Shown: positions 1 to 12,540 of the stretch, piece by piece | Layout: each line of letters opens with the position of its first letter | How positions within the stretch are numbered: the stretch's first letter is position 1 | Assembly: GCA_028023455.1 (NCBI GenBank) | Contig: JAQFVV010006274.1 | Span: forward strand, 3,414,001 to 3,478,000 | Length of the DNA stretch: 64,000 nt | DNA from: Epiperipatus broadwayi | Lineage: Eukaryota > Onychophora > Udeonychophora > Euonychophora > Peripatidae | Reading direction: 5' to 3' | The notes under the pieces: generated by a model | Database searches by the model: none | What the model was told of the DNA's origin: nothing | What the model saw: only the letters and a program-made list of their open reading frames with translations | Program-made: the position numbers and the translations under genes

Positions 1-1030
1 TAATTTTCAACCATATTATGTAAAAATAAATCTTTATTAAAAAAATGTTGGTAGTAGTATAAATACTGAGCCTGATGGCACTCTTTTTTGCCCAATGCAC
101 ATCAATGTACTTGGGCTGTCAGTTTCTTTACAGAATACTATGGTACAAAAAAATTTTTTTTTCACTTTCTATACATAAAACTTGTATGTTTTTTTTTGCG
201 TTTTTAATAAACAAATATTTTGTTTTTATATGGTGTAGGGGGAGGGGGTTGGTTTGCTTTTAAATTATCGACTTTTTTTTTTGATTTTGAGTTGTTTTTT
301 TTATTTTGAATTATAGGTTTCTCTACATAATACTACGGTTAAAAAAAATTTTTTTATTACCCCTTTCTATACATAAAATTCATACTTTTTTTTGCCTTTT
401 TAATAAATAAACACCACTTTGTTTTTAGATGGTAGAGGGGAGTTGGGTTGCTTTTAAATTATCGCCTTTTTGGATTTTGAACTTCTTTTTTAAAGCCTTA
501 AACAAGTCAGTTTTAATTAATAAACCAACAATTAGTTTTTAGAGGGTGGAGGGAGGTTGGTTTGAATTTTAATTCTCATCTTTTAGTATTTTTTGTCAAT
601 GTACTGGAAACTTCGAATATTAATTTTAAATGTTTTCGAATATAGAATACATATAAAGAGATAAATTAATAAAATATACGAATTATTGGAGGGGGGTTGG
701 TTTGCTTTTAAATTATCAACTTTTTTCTTTATCGACTTTTTATTGATTTTGAGCTCTTTGTTTTTGTTGTTGAAAAGCCTTATTAATCAATTCATTTTTA
801 ATAAACCAACAGTTGGTTTTTAGAGGGTGGAGGGGGTTGGTTTGATTTTTAATTATCGTCTTTTATTTTCTTATTATGAGGTTTTTTGTTTGTTTTTTTT
901 TTTAAAAAATATTTACGCTACCGAAACCTTTATATGATAGCGAAAAGTTCTTCCTTTATTTTTTGCCTTTTTCAAAAAGCCTTAATTAAACAGTTCGTTT
1001 TTAAAAAAAAAAAAACATTTTTTAGGGGGC
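1..1030. repeat. Degenerate G-rich/T-rich tandem repeat
   Basis: At least five copies of a block built from a G-rich run, then GGTTGGTTTG, then TTTTAAATTATC and a poly-T stretch can be read near 235-300, 430-480, 541-600, 686-745 and 822-870. A weaker sixth G-rich copy lies near 1021. Spacing is irregular, about 110-200 bases. Short open frames here are low-complexity by-products of the T runs and are not genes. I do not recognise the repeat family. Confidence 0.6.
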
Positions 1031-2940
1031 GGGAAGTTAGAGTTTGTTTGACTCCAATAGGAGTTGAGCCTCAAAGCTGTAAGTAATGGGATTTTGGAAC
1101 CTTCCAACCAACTTCCCTTATGCAGAACACTGGTATGCTTGCAGGAGTGTCAACAGAATTCCTCAGATCCTATAGTTGACTAAAACCATGCTCCTACCAC
1201 AAATGCATAGCTTTGCATCTGGCAAGATGTTTTTTCTCTTTCTGGAAAAACACAACAGTGTCAACTTCTGTGGCCAGCAATTCAATCCTCTTCAATCAAT
1301 TTTAAACATTTGCCACACTGACATTTTACTGTTCTCACACAGATTCACATGTAAATGTGCAGTTGTGCGTGAACTTGGCAGAACTACCTTTTCAGGTTGT
1401 ATGCAGTTCAAAATCGTCAGGAAATATGCATGATGGCCTGACAATTCTTAATATGTAATACTAAATCTACTACGCTTTCTCAAAATTTTTCCACAATAAA
1501 TTTTTTAATAGTTTCACATCCTTCAAATAAGGCCACCATCAAAACAGTCTGTAGCGAGAGTTGAATTGTGCTCACTTGAGGAATGCTGTCACAAGTCAAT
1601 GGGTATAGTATTTCGTTACATAATCATAGGATACATCACCCTCTCAGGTGACCTGTTATGGCTCTAAACAACACTATTGTAGTGTTAGCTGTAAGTTAAG
1701 CCACTAAAACAGTATATTGATGTGTGTTGCGTGAAAAACAATGCCATCAAGCGATAGGGTTCAGTATTCATACTATTACCAATATGTTTAATTTTTTTGA
1801 TGTAACAAACATTTTTTCTACTATTTAAAATCTAATAAAATCTTTCAGTTATTGAATATTTAATTAACTAAAGAGTAAGAAATTATTATTGGTCAGTGAT
1901 TGTTATAAAAATGAATGAAAATGGTGGCTATAATTTTTTTTTTTTTTTGATAAAAAGATTTCTAAAAATTGGCTTGAAAAATAATATAAAGTTGTAGAGT
2001 AATATTTTAGCTTTTTACTCTCCCCCTGTTAAATTATATTTTTTTAATGATATGTATCATATTATGCTAAATAAACTAAAGTCCATATAAAATTAACATC
2101 TTATAGGAAGGAAAATTCATTGTTATCATTTTAAAAGAAAATGCCTTCAAAAATTGTTATATGTAATAGCAAAAATACTTCTTCAAAAAAATTATTAAAA
2201 ATTAAAAATATACATATTGCAAATTAGTGCACAATTGGAAATGATCTCCATTATAATCTTTTTTTAAAATACAAGAATATAATTAAAATATATTTAATGT
2301 ATATCTTTACTTATTTAATGAGAAATAGAATAATGTGCCACTACCTCCTTTTGAAAATAAAAAATTTGCAATAAAAAGAATGATATAACACTGGGAAAAT
2401 TGCATCAGCTTTAATAAGTGTAAGATAATAATAAAAAGTATAAATGCATGTTCCAGAAGAATATTTAAATGAAATTTCAATCTTAATTACAAGAATAAAA
2501 GTATAAAAGTGAACTTATTAAAATAAATATTTCAATGGCATCTCTATATATTAAAATCTGTAGAGTCCAATGAACAATTTAACAAGATATTAACTAATTG
2601 AGGAATGATACCAAAAATTGTAGCATTCCATTTTAACAATTAAGAAAAGTTTGAATTTTTTTAAATAAGATTTTGATATAAAATAAATCCGTAATTTGAT
2701 TTGTAGCTATGGTTACATTTGCATTATAGCTATAACAATAACAAATTATTCAAAGGAAAATATTATTCACATTTGGGTATTTTTATATTTTTCTTATTAA
2801 AAAACATTACATATACAAAAGAATTAGATTTTTTTATGTGTAGTATTTTAATATTAATTAAAATAATCTTGTGTATGTAATTTAAACATTTTTTTAAAAA
2901 TTTTGATTATTTATGCCAAAGATGAAATAAAATAATTTTT
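1031..2940. other. No gene seen; unassigned sequence
   Basis: The stretch 1080-1620 is less AT-rich than its surroundings and could be a decayed mobile element, but I recognise no protein in any frame. The 85-codon frame at 1176-1433 (+) has no motif I can name. The remainder is AT-rich with homopolymer runs. Confidence 0.4.
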
Positions 2941-2987
2941 TTTAATTATTAATTCTTGGCATTGGGCATGTTAACCACCTTAAAGAA

Positions 2988-3410
2988 GGTTGCCTTGACA
3001 ACAGATTGAGATTGTTATTGATATTGGTGTTCAAGTATTGACAGCTTTCATATATTTAGATTTATAAACCTATCTAGCCTTGAGTATTATGACCTTTATT
3101 ATATAAGTAGTACATGCTTAGACTGCAGTTTGAAAGTTATAATAGTAGTTTAATACTTATAATTGACTATTCAGCAGTCTGCTTTCAGAAGTTTATATTT
3201 ACCTGTTTAATGGCTATTAATTAAACATCTTTGAATTGATAATTTCATTCTCTTTAAGTAAGTTGCAATCTTTAGTGTATACTTAAACTTATTAGACAAT
3301 AGATAAAGGTAGCTTTCCAGTTTTATTGGTAAAAGATTGCCTTGGCAACAAATTGAGATTGCTTATTGTTATTGATATTGGAGATTAAGTGCTGACTGCT
3401 TTCATGTACT
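2988..3410 (+). repeat. Dispersed direct repeat, two copies
   Basis: A block of about 70 bases at 2988-3055 recurs diverged at 3335-3410. Both copies contain a GTTGCCTTGACAACA-like start, then GATTGAGATTG, TTATTGATATTGG and a TGACTGCTTTCATGTA-like end. The copies are about 345 bases apart. Nothing coding is associated with them. Confidence 0.6.
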
Positions 3411-5689
3411 TACATATATATATATATTGTAACCTACATGATGTAGCTTACATATATAGCTTTACAAAAATGAATTCAAAAATTATTATTCATTTTAAGA
3501 TGTACAAGTTATTTATTTAAATAAATTGAAAATAATATAATTGTAAGAAATTAAAGTTTATTTCCACAGTTATTGTAAAATGATAAATTTTACTATTTTA
3601 AAATATCAGGTTGCTATAGAAACTTGAACAGTTGCAAAACGAATGAAGAAAAAAAACTTTCAGATCATCTACTTTCAAACTTTAGAGAGAAAATAAACTT
3701 CTTTGTGATGATTATAGCAAGAAAGCTAGAAAAATTTTAATTCGTGCATATGTTTATATAATGCAATTACAGGAGTAAAGTTTTAGAGTGTTTCATCCTA
3801 ATCTTTCCATAAGTGTTTTTTTAATATGGAACTTTAAAAATGCCTTAATATGCAACAATGCCTCTCTGCCAACATTGAAACTGATTATGAATGCTATGAT
3901 ATAAAGACACTTTAATCTTACAAGGTAACATGACAGTTAACTAATTGTTTTTCAGAAGAAATTACCAACATGAAATGAATTAATATGTTCAGTTTATTTG
4001 ATTCCCTCAACCATAAGGAGAAACTTTTTAAAAAGAAACTTAATTGCAGAAATAATTTATTAATAAAATTTAAAAATTACACCATAATCATTACTGCCAG
4101 ATCTCATTTTAAAATTTGTTTTACTGTGAAAGATAAGTTGAGCTCAACAGAAGAAGTAAGGTAACTTGGTAAAACTTGAATTAGAATAATTAAAACTATT
4201 TTCTGTCACATATGTTTTCTATTTTAGTAATTATGTAAATAGAATATAAACTATTGTATTATTTTATATTATTTGTTGATTAAAATTACTGTTACAGTTA
4301 ACAATCTTGTTGCTCATTTATTTTCTTATTCAAATTACAAGTTTTTACATTGCCTTAGAATAATATCATAAATGTGGAGAGGATAATGTTCATGAAATAT
4401 CACTGGATCTGCATAAAGGCCTTTATTGTAGGCCCAGTATGATCTTTAGCCATGTCTATTATAAAATTAATTAATAAAAATAAATTTGTTAGTCACTCCA
4501 CCGTGTACATGGTCACCTGTTTTGTATATCATATTCCCTTTGACAAGCTTCTTCATAGTATTTTTTGTATTTAATCAATTTTTTATTATTTGCTGATGAT
4601 AGCAAATTAGCTTGAAATCAGCTGATCTGAGGGTGAGCAAATAAAGAGATAGTGAATGCTGACTCTTTTGTTGTTTATGTAAACAAATTTACACTTGTTC
4701 GGTGTTTTTGGTAAAACGCCATCTATTGATCATAAATACAAGTGATAGCAGTTTGCGTGAATTTAACTTGGTTTTTGTTTTTCATATATATATATATATA
4801 AAGAGATAGGGGAAAGGGAAGGGTAGAGAACAATATTTTAAGGTTATTTGCATACTTGTATAAACTCACACCCAATTGAAATAATGTTTTTCATTTCGGT
4901 TTTGATTTCCAAATTTCATGCAAAATGAAAGTGGCAGTGCCATTTAAGAAGTATATTTTATACAGCAACCAAATCACAATAAAAATTTGCAATGCAATGT
5001 TAATTTAAAAACAAATTTAACAATCTAATAATAAATATTGAAAATAAAATTCAGTTATTGCAATGAATTGTCATTGTATGCCAATCTGAGATTATGGAAG
5101 AAGTAACAAGAAGTAAATTGTAATATGTTAAGAATAAATTTGATTGTTGGTTAAGCATGAGTCATGTGGCATGACACAGCAATGTGCTGATAAATAAAAG
5201 TTAAACATAAGTTTTCTTTTAATGCAAATCATAAATTTTAAGCAAATTATATGTCTCTGTATTGCCAATAGTACTTCTGAAAAATCCTAAATAATATGCA
5301 AGCTGACACATAATTGTACTATTGACTAAGAGATCCCTAAAAATGAAAGGTTATATCTATGATTATACATTTATTATATCTATATGAAACAGTCTATCAT
5401 ATATTTTATTTAAAAACAACTGTAAATAATTATGTATTATAATAACTAAAAAAAAAGTTAGAAAGGTTAATAATTATTTCATCGATCCTGAAAAATCATT
5501 TGACTAGAATAAATAAATTACTTTATTGATATTGCCATTGAAAAAAATAAAAATCTGAAAAAAGAGACAATTATAAATAAATATGTATATATGTTAAAAA
5601 ATATTTCTGAATTCAAGATTTTTTACAGAATAAACATTTAAGCGATGTATGATAGAAATGCTATCTACCTCTTGTATTTACTATTTCGA
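3411..5689. other. No gene seen; AT-rich with a short TA microsatellite
   Basis: The region is AT-rich without an ORF or a recognisable element. A short (TA)n tract lies at about 4784-4801. I see nothing else to report. Confidence 0.5.
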
Positions 5690-6346
5690 TATTTATTTAT
5701 ATGGATAGGTATAAAGGCTTACCAAAAAATAACCAGAATTATGTAATAAAAATTGTGTGTTTATTTTTAGATGTTGCAAATTGGAATCCTCTTCAAAGTA
5801 CTGTCCATTTAATGTAATGCACCAATCTAAATGTGTTTTTTGCTTTCTAAAGTAGTCCAGAACCTCGAGAAAAATGGTTTTTAACAATTGCATTGTTTTT
5901 TTTTCTATGCCACTTTTAAATCCACAGAAAAAAAATTTTGAAGCATTTTTTTCATTACAGGGGGATAAAAAGAAGTTGCATGGAGTGAACTTGGATGAAT
6001 AGATAATGGATAAATTGGGTCATTGCAGTTTCTAATTAAAAATTGTATGACACTCAAGGCTTTGGGTACTAGGACATTGTCATGGGAAAGCTTGCATTTT
6101 CTATTATGCCAAAAATCAGGATGTTTTCATATCCCAAAAAATCAGAATTGCCTTGACATTGGATTTCACTAACCATGTTTTTTTGGAGGGGTGTGTGGTA
6201 AATTTGACACTTCCAATAATCCATGCATAAACTTGTTTTCTTCCAGAGCAGTTTGCTTGTAAGCTATTTCATGCATTATAATTGTTTTCTCTGCCACTTT
6301 TCTTAATGGAAAACAGAATTTCATATTATTCCAACTTTTCAGCCAT
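5690..6346 (-). pseudogene. Mariner-family transposase, decayed C-terminal part
   Basis: Reading the minus strand and allowing frame changes, the order of recognisable pieces is that of a mariner/SETMAR-type transposase. First comes a KSNVKAILIFWDM stretch, which is the usual beta-strand carrying the first catalytic Asp. Next is a degenerate piece resembling the block that normally reads DNAxxH...PPYSPDLAP. Last is a tail with the typical W-x-CITLNGQYFEED ending at about 5780-5830. The last 66 codons are open (5693-5893). Earlier parts carry several stops and frameshifts, so no active enzyme is encoded. Intact relatives are about 340 residues and catalyse cut-and-paste transposition at TA sites. 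I did not find convincing terminal inverted repeats. The family call rests on motif order read by eye. Confidence 0.65.
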
Positions 6347-8150
6347 TATAAAAATCAACAAATAAGCAACACACACTTAACAAAAACATTTAGTATAACA
6401 TAACATGACTTTTCTCAATGATGACAATTGGCAGACTTGTGCAGAGGGGTTCCCACAAGAAGCATCTAGCCACAGAAGCATGTACTACAATGTGCTCTCC
6501 CTCCAGACAACAATTCCATTTATTTTTGGGTACTTTTTTGTAAAAGAGTGTGTGTGTATATATAATTTGAAAAATTTCATTACTTTTTAGGTGTTACTGT
6601 TAATCATTTTAAGTGAATCTATGTATTTTTAGATAAATTTCACAATAAAAAATACATGGAGACAATTCATTGAATTATTAATATATATTGTAACTGGTTG
6701 GGTTACATGGCACACAGTAACATAGTTGTGGGTGTACAAATATATATATATAATAAAGGAAAAACAGAAATAAACAGACATAAATTTTTATAAATATTTT
6801 CTACATTTCTGGAATAATAAGTAAAGGGTTAAATAACTCTAAATTTAAAATTAAATTTTATTATAAAATTAAACATTTCAAAAGGTCTGAATAAAATTTT
6901 TATTATTATTCTGATTTTGAAATTTAAAAACAAGTATGGTATTTTTGAAATGTTTTAATTAATTGGTAAATTTCTATTTATGTAGAAATCTTTGTAAATC
7001 ACACTTTGATAAAACTGTCAAACTTGCTTTCAAAGGGACTAGAGAGATAAGAAAAAAGTTTTTAATTAATTGGTAAATTTCTATTTATATAGAAATCTTT
7101 GTATATTAGTTACACTTTGATAAAAATTTCAAAGTTGCTTTCAAAAGGATTAAACAGAAAAAACTTCATTTTCAATTAAGGTGATTTTATCACCTCAAAT
7201 GACTCTTATAAAAAGGGCTGATAAAAATATCAGTTCAGAGTTGATTTGATAATATTTTTGAAAATTGGCCTAATTGACCAGCTGCAAATTCTGTTTTTCA
7301 GTCTGGTTATATTTTGTTGCATCTTGTTGTAGTTGGCATAAATTAGCTAGCCAGAGAAATGGCTGACAGAATTATACAGAGAACTGCCATGAAGATGTAA
7401 GAATTCAAGAAAGGAAAAGGATAAGTACAGCCGCAGTCTACTAATTCACTATCCTGGGATTTTGAATCATGAAGCCTGCCCCCACTTCTTTATCCACTAG
7501 CCTTCTTAAATGTGGACAAGACAGCTGCTTGCCTAGAACAATCCTGGGCAGAAGGAAAATCATGGCATACCAACAAATTACCTGAATAGTATCTTTCTTG
7601 ATGATGACAAGCCTGGGCTATACTTTCCCAATGGATCAAAAACCAAGCTTATCAAAGGAAAGCTTGAAGACTTGATATATGTATGCTGATGTATCTATAT
7701 GCAGAGAAGCACAGATAAGCATATATACAAAAGTAAGTTGTTTTTAAATAATTCATTTAAAAAACATTTTAAAATTTCTATATTTAATTTAAAAACATTA
7801 TAGTAAGAGCAACCTGTGATGATCATAGCAATATACAGAAAGAATTATCTAAAATTTATGTTTTAAAAGAAAAAAAACAGATTTCAAAAATCTTTTAGAC
7901 TAAAAAAAAGAAAAGAAAGACATTTTATATTTAAAATCCAGTAGATAATTAACCAATGAAAACAATTACCTGAAAAAAAAATTGATTTTATTTTTTTTAC
8001 GAAAAAGAAATCTTTTTATGAAAGTGTTTATAATTAATTTATACACATTATATGCATGCATTTATATGAAAAATATATTTTAATAACTTTTATTATTGTG
8101 TCAAATAGAATATATGATATACACAATACCGTGCACATAAATTTCTATGT
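6347..8150. other. No gene seen; contains an about 90-bp direct duplication
   Basis: A block at 6953-7040 is repeated at 7058-7152. Both begin TTTTAATTAATTGGTAAATT and contain a short palindrome around TTTCTATTTATRTAGAAA, followed by ACACTTTGATAAAA and TTGCTTTCAAA. The piece at 7360-7690 is less AT-rich but has no recognisable coding content in either strand. The rest is AT-rich. Confidence 0.5.
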
Positions 8151-8159
8151 ACACACATG

Positions 8160-8795
8160 TATGTTAATAAATATCTGTACCATTAAAATGTAGTAACTTA
8201 AATTTTTAATCATTTATTATTTTATGACAATTTAAATAGTCATCAAATGTACTGCACTCTGTGTGCATGTATATATCAAATGCATGTCAGATAGACACAT
8301 TTAGATAAAAATCAATGTCATTTATTATTTTGATTAAGTTCACATTTTTTTTGTTAATAAATTAATATCTCATATGTGCACAGATTATATGTGTTGTAAA
8401 TGAACCCATTAAGAGATATTGAAAATCACAATGTAGTAAATTGAATTTTGTTTTTACATTAAACAACACATATAGGCAAATTTTAATCATTTATTGTATT
8501 TTATATGACAATTGAAATATAAATCAATTGTACTGCATGTTTATACATATATCAATGAGAGTCAAATAGACACATGTAAAATTTAATAATTTTATTAAAT
8601 ATCAATTGAAATGTATTCATTTCTAAATTATAAAACATATCTGTGCAATTCTATATAAGTATTTAACAAACCTAGCATAGGTATTTGTATTATTACAAAT
8701 ATAAGTTAAAAAGTTTAATCATGTATTATTATAAAACAATTTAAATATGTTCAGAAATTACATGCACACATATGTATGTTTATATATATATATAT
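8160..8795 (+). repeat. Diverged AT-rich satellite, left part
   Basis: About three diverged copies of a 225-285 base unit can be followed by the landmarks GACAATTTAAATA...ATGTACTGCAC near 8227, the matching GACAATTGAAATATA...TGTACTGCATG near 8509, and ACAATTTAAATATG...ACATGCACA near 8734. Other shared landmarks are AATCATTTATTATT and AGATAGACACAT. The array resumes at 11673 after a 2.9 kb insertion. Confidence 0.6.
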
Positions 8796-11672
8796 TGTTG
8801 CCGGTCGGATTTGTATGTTCACGTAACAAGATCTAGCATCTAGGCAAAAGTACCTCGAATCCAATCGTGCACAAAATACACAGGTCAGGAACACTCATGA
8901 ACTCTGCCCTATTTTCCCATTCCCCAGATCTATAACATTATAAACAACAATCCCGATGACATCGATTAATTTACTTCTCACCCGCCAGCATCGATCATCG
9001 GAGACACAAAAAGACTCTAGGCTAAACTTATATGATAGAATAACTTAATAATGAGCTATATTTTATGAGCAATGAAGGCTTGTGACCTAACATATTAATT
9101 ATGTATTGAGCGGAGATCATCTAGTCATATTTAGCATAAGTAATAACTTAATATATTATCTTAACTAAAAGAAAGCAGTAGTTCGAGTTTGATATATATA
9201 TTTAAGATTTATTAATAACAAAATTATGTCAGGTTATTTACCTGACATGAGCCTCATACATATTATATATATGTGTTTGATTCATATTTAATGATAACAT
9301 AAGATTTGCAGCTATGCCAATAATATATATGTGTGATTTAATGAATAAGTGCTATTAGAATACATTACTGGAATATTATTACACCCCCAGAGACAAAAAG
9401 AGCATTTAATTAATTTAAACAATAATTTTATAAGCAGATACTACATTTGGTTACATTCAATATGATTATTAATTTGGAGTTATAGATAATTAATGCACGG
9501 GATGGGTAATGAATAATTATATAAACGACACTAAATCTATCGCATTAATACTTATATTAAACTAATGGAAATATGTCTGTTTAAAGAAATCATTTCATTA
9601 CGGCTTATGAATACTTCTGGGCAACTAATAAGACACTGAAAGGCGGTGCGTGCATGGCGGCTGATAGGGTTGGTCCAATTATGGATCCTGGAGTGTGCTT
9701 CACGAATTCTAAGAACGAAGTTGATCAATTTCCTCTGCAACATAGGCAGAGTCAGTATTGAGATGAAGGGTGGCCGGCTATGTCATTATCGGGCAGGTTT
9801 TTCCAGAGTGATCCCCGTATAAAGCATGCTCGTAAGACCATGGATGTCCCCAGGGTGGTTTTTAGAGCCTGGTTTAAGGACAGTGAGAACGACAATGGGG
9901 CTCGATTGTGCGATGACCTCCATATGAGAGAGAAGCATGAACATATATAAAATGAAATGGCCTTTATGCATGAAACGCTTAATAATATAATTCTAAAGAT
10001 TATCAAAACAGATTTATTGCCCATAAATTATGAAATATTCGGCGTAATGATATGGCTTCATTAAGCAAACATGGATAATAATTATACTTAAATATAAAAC
10101 TAAGATGTTAAGATCCCCCTCCCCCTTACATTATGTTACTTAATATTATTCATTACTTCTTATACATTTAATAAATCTCAATTTTGGTTAATCAATGCCC
10201 TTGTGAAAATATATAAATGATTACAAAATAAGTGGGTGGTGTTAATAGATAAGATGGGTTTACATATATAATATAATTTAAGAATAAAAGATAGCACATT
10301 ATTTAGGAAGGAGAATGTGAAAAACAGATGTCAAATCTGTTTTTCTACAGTAAACATGAAAAATATAATTAGTTTATTTATCTAAAATCGCAAGCACCTG
10401 GGCAAGTCGAATAAGACTTGTTTTGATCAAATTATAAATTATATACCCAGTAAATGATGGGAAGGGAAACGAAAATGAATTATATGCTGGCGATTTTAGA
10501 ATACTATTGGCATTTATTTTAAAATATAAATACATAAATGTAAATGAAAATTATTTGCCGCTTGGAATTAAAAGAAAAGGAAAAACATTTTATAGGAGGC
10601 TTAATATAGATTAGTTATATAGAGTTATACGAATACATATTTGAAGACATTTAATATAGATGATTTAAAATATAAATATTACAGAGAAGGCAGGATTTAG
10701 GAATTATAAGTGGTCAAAGTTCTTTTACCTTGATTATTTGGAAGAGCATTTCACGAGGAATCAGTCCATCGGTATTATTTTGCTAGATCTAGGGTAGCAT
10801 TATTATTTGAGAGATAGCACTTCATTTTCACTGGAAAATATCTAAAGTTCATTATTACGGGATGCAGAGCTTCGTTCATGGGAACAGCATATTAGAACAG
10901 AGGGACAAGGTGAAATTTCCTACTCACGACACATTGAGTGAGAATTAAAACTGGCGTGGAATTTGTATAACAACATAGTTATTTAATGGTCTCTCCTCTC
11001 CTGTGGATTCAAATCCAGCAGTATATATATACTTTTAATTTGAAGCTGTAACTTAGCAACTACTGCTGGACCTGAGGCAGTTTAAGCACTTAAGTTTCAT
11101 ATGGAATAGTTTGACCGGATACTCTTATCTAGTAAGATGTTTGAAACAATGCAAGTTTGTTACCAGTTTCTTGAACGATTGTTTTAAAATATATCTTATG
11201 ATTTTAAAACAAGCTAGCATGGACAATTTCCACTAATGGGTTTATTTTATTATTATCAATTTGTAATCTTTTATTTTAATCTAAGGGGTCTTCCAGGTAA
11301 TTGTTTTTCGAGAGACTTATTAACAAGATTGCATCATTCCTGGCTACAAAATTATATATAAAAAAATAATACGTTTATATATATGATACCCTATATATAA
11401 TATAACTTAATTAATTTATTCACAATCTCCTACACTGAAATATATAGATATTTATTATTTACGCCCGCATACATATGAGAATATTATTATTAAATAAAAT
11501 ATTTTTAAATTAAAATACATACGTTTACATTATTTATGTTATAATACTGAGCAAAGAAATATATATTATTAGCTATGTATATATGTGCGTAAAGGTGGGT
11601 TTGAATAGTTAGATAGTAAGAGATTGGATGTGGGCTGTGAAGCAGGATCTGAGCATCAGATCATCTGCTTCA
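8796..11672. mobile_element. 2.88 kb TG...CA insertion in satellite, possible solo LTR
   Basis: This block starts TGTTGCCGGTCGGAT and ends ATCATCTGCTTCA. It sits between two (TA)n tracts, and the satellite on either side reads through if the block is removed. It is visibly less AT-rich than its flanks. TG...CA ends with an AT/TA duplication at the borders suggest an LTR retrotransposon remnant such as a long solo LTR, but another class of element is possible. No second copy of its start is seen inside. Minus-strand frames at 9552-9743 and 9752-10024 lie in it, but I recognise no domain. A short hairpin (GAAGCAG...CTGCTTC) sits at the right end. Confidence 0.5.
9552..10024 (-). other. Unassigned open frames in the 2.9 kb insertion
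   Basis: Two adjacent minus-strand frames of 63 and 90 codons, with a 61-codon overlapping alternative (9786-9971), lie in the least AT-rich part of the insertion. The alternative frame has a hydrophobic N-terminal segment (HFILYMFMLLSHMEVIAQ) that could be a signal peptide or membrane anchor. I do not recognise a family. Composition suggests former coding sequence, but stops separate the frames. If real, it would be a broken accessory gene of the insertion. Confidence 0.25.
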
Positions 11673-11950
11673 ATATATATATATATATATATATCAATCA
11701 CTGAGTGTCAAAGAGAACTTATATGTAAATTTTTATCATTTTTTGACAATTCAAATGAATTCATTGTAAACTAATGTATCACACATCTATGCAAATTATA
11801 TATATATGTGCGAACCTATAAGAGATATTGTAAACCATAGTAATAACTTGAATTGGGTATAGTAATTTTGTAAATCACAAATGTGATAATTTTTTATTTT
11901 ATGTTAATCAAAATCAGGCTTTTAATTGTAGAGCCATATTCTGGAGACCT
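11673..11950 (+). repeat. Diverged AT-rich satellite, right part
   Basis: This continues the array left at 8795. It starts in a (TA)n tract, then ATCAATCACTGAGTGTCAAA, which matches the ATCAATGAGAGTCAAATAG landmark at about 8553. It later has AAGAGATATTGTAAACCA, matching AAGAGATATTGAAAATCAC at about 8410. Confidence 0.55.
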
Positions 11951-12531
11951 TAATGTCATTTTTGTTGTTGTTAATAAATTTGTATTCAATAGTTAAAAAT
12001 TGTATTGCTTCATCTCATGATCACCATAACAGTACTCAAGCTTGTTCTTCTGAGCTAGATAGATTTGTGCATAAGTCTGATATATAAATGGGGGTATATT
12101 TTAGTGCTTTTGAGCATCCATTGATGATAAATCATCATCGTGGTTGGCACATAAGATTATATTCTTTAAAGCCCTGCATTATATTTTAGTTTAGTTTTAT
12201 TAGAATCTAAGTTTATAGTTGGCCAGTACATTAATGGTGCTAATTGGCCAGAGAATTGATGATGATCAGCATGTTTTAAAATCTCAGCATTGTTTAGATT
12301 TTTCTGGTTATGTATTTTGATGGATTAGAACTTAGGTGGTGCATCCAAATTAATGGTTTCAATAATCTGCCACAAGCTGGCAAGGGCTAAATAGTTAGCC
12401 TGATTTACCAAGACTGATTTCCAATCCAGTCACCAGATTGACTGTTGATTTATATTTTTATTGTTCAAATCCAGTCACAGGATTGACTGTTGATTTTATT
12501 ATTGATCATCAATGATGATGATGGATAAGTA
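11951..12531. other. Unassigned sequence left of the Merlin element
   Basis: There is no ORF. A short internal duplication (CAATCCAGTCAC...GATTGACTGTTGATTT) occurs at 12421-12450 and 12465-12500. Several GATGATGAT/ATCATCATC runs are present. I see no gene. Confidence 0.4.
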
Positions 12532-12540
12532 TTATTTATA
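12532..12540 (+). repeat. Target-site duplication of Merlin, left copy
   Basis: TTATTTATA lies immediately before the left inverted repeat and is repeated exactly at 13700-13708 after the right end. A length of 9 bp fits the 8-9 bp known for Merlin elements. Confidence 0.85.

Noticed and set aside
10985-11030. Possible tRNA gene from the B-box-like GGATTCAAATCC
   Set aside because: No A box at the right distance and no acceptor stem could be drawn.
8796-11672. Helitron interpretation of the 2.9 kb block
   Set aside because: There is a hairpin near the right end but no CTRR terminus and no TC start at an A/T target; TG...CA ends fit an LTR better.
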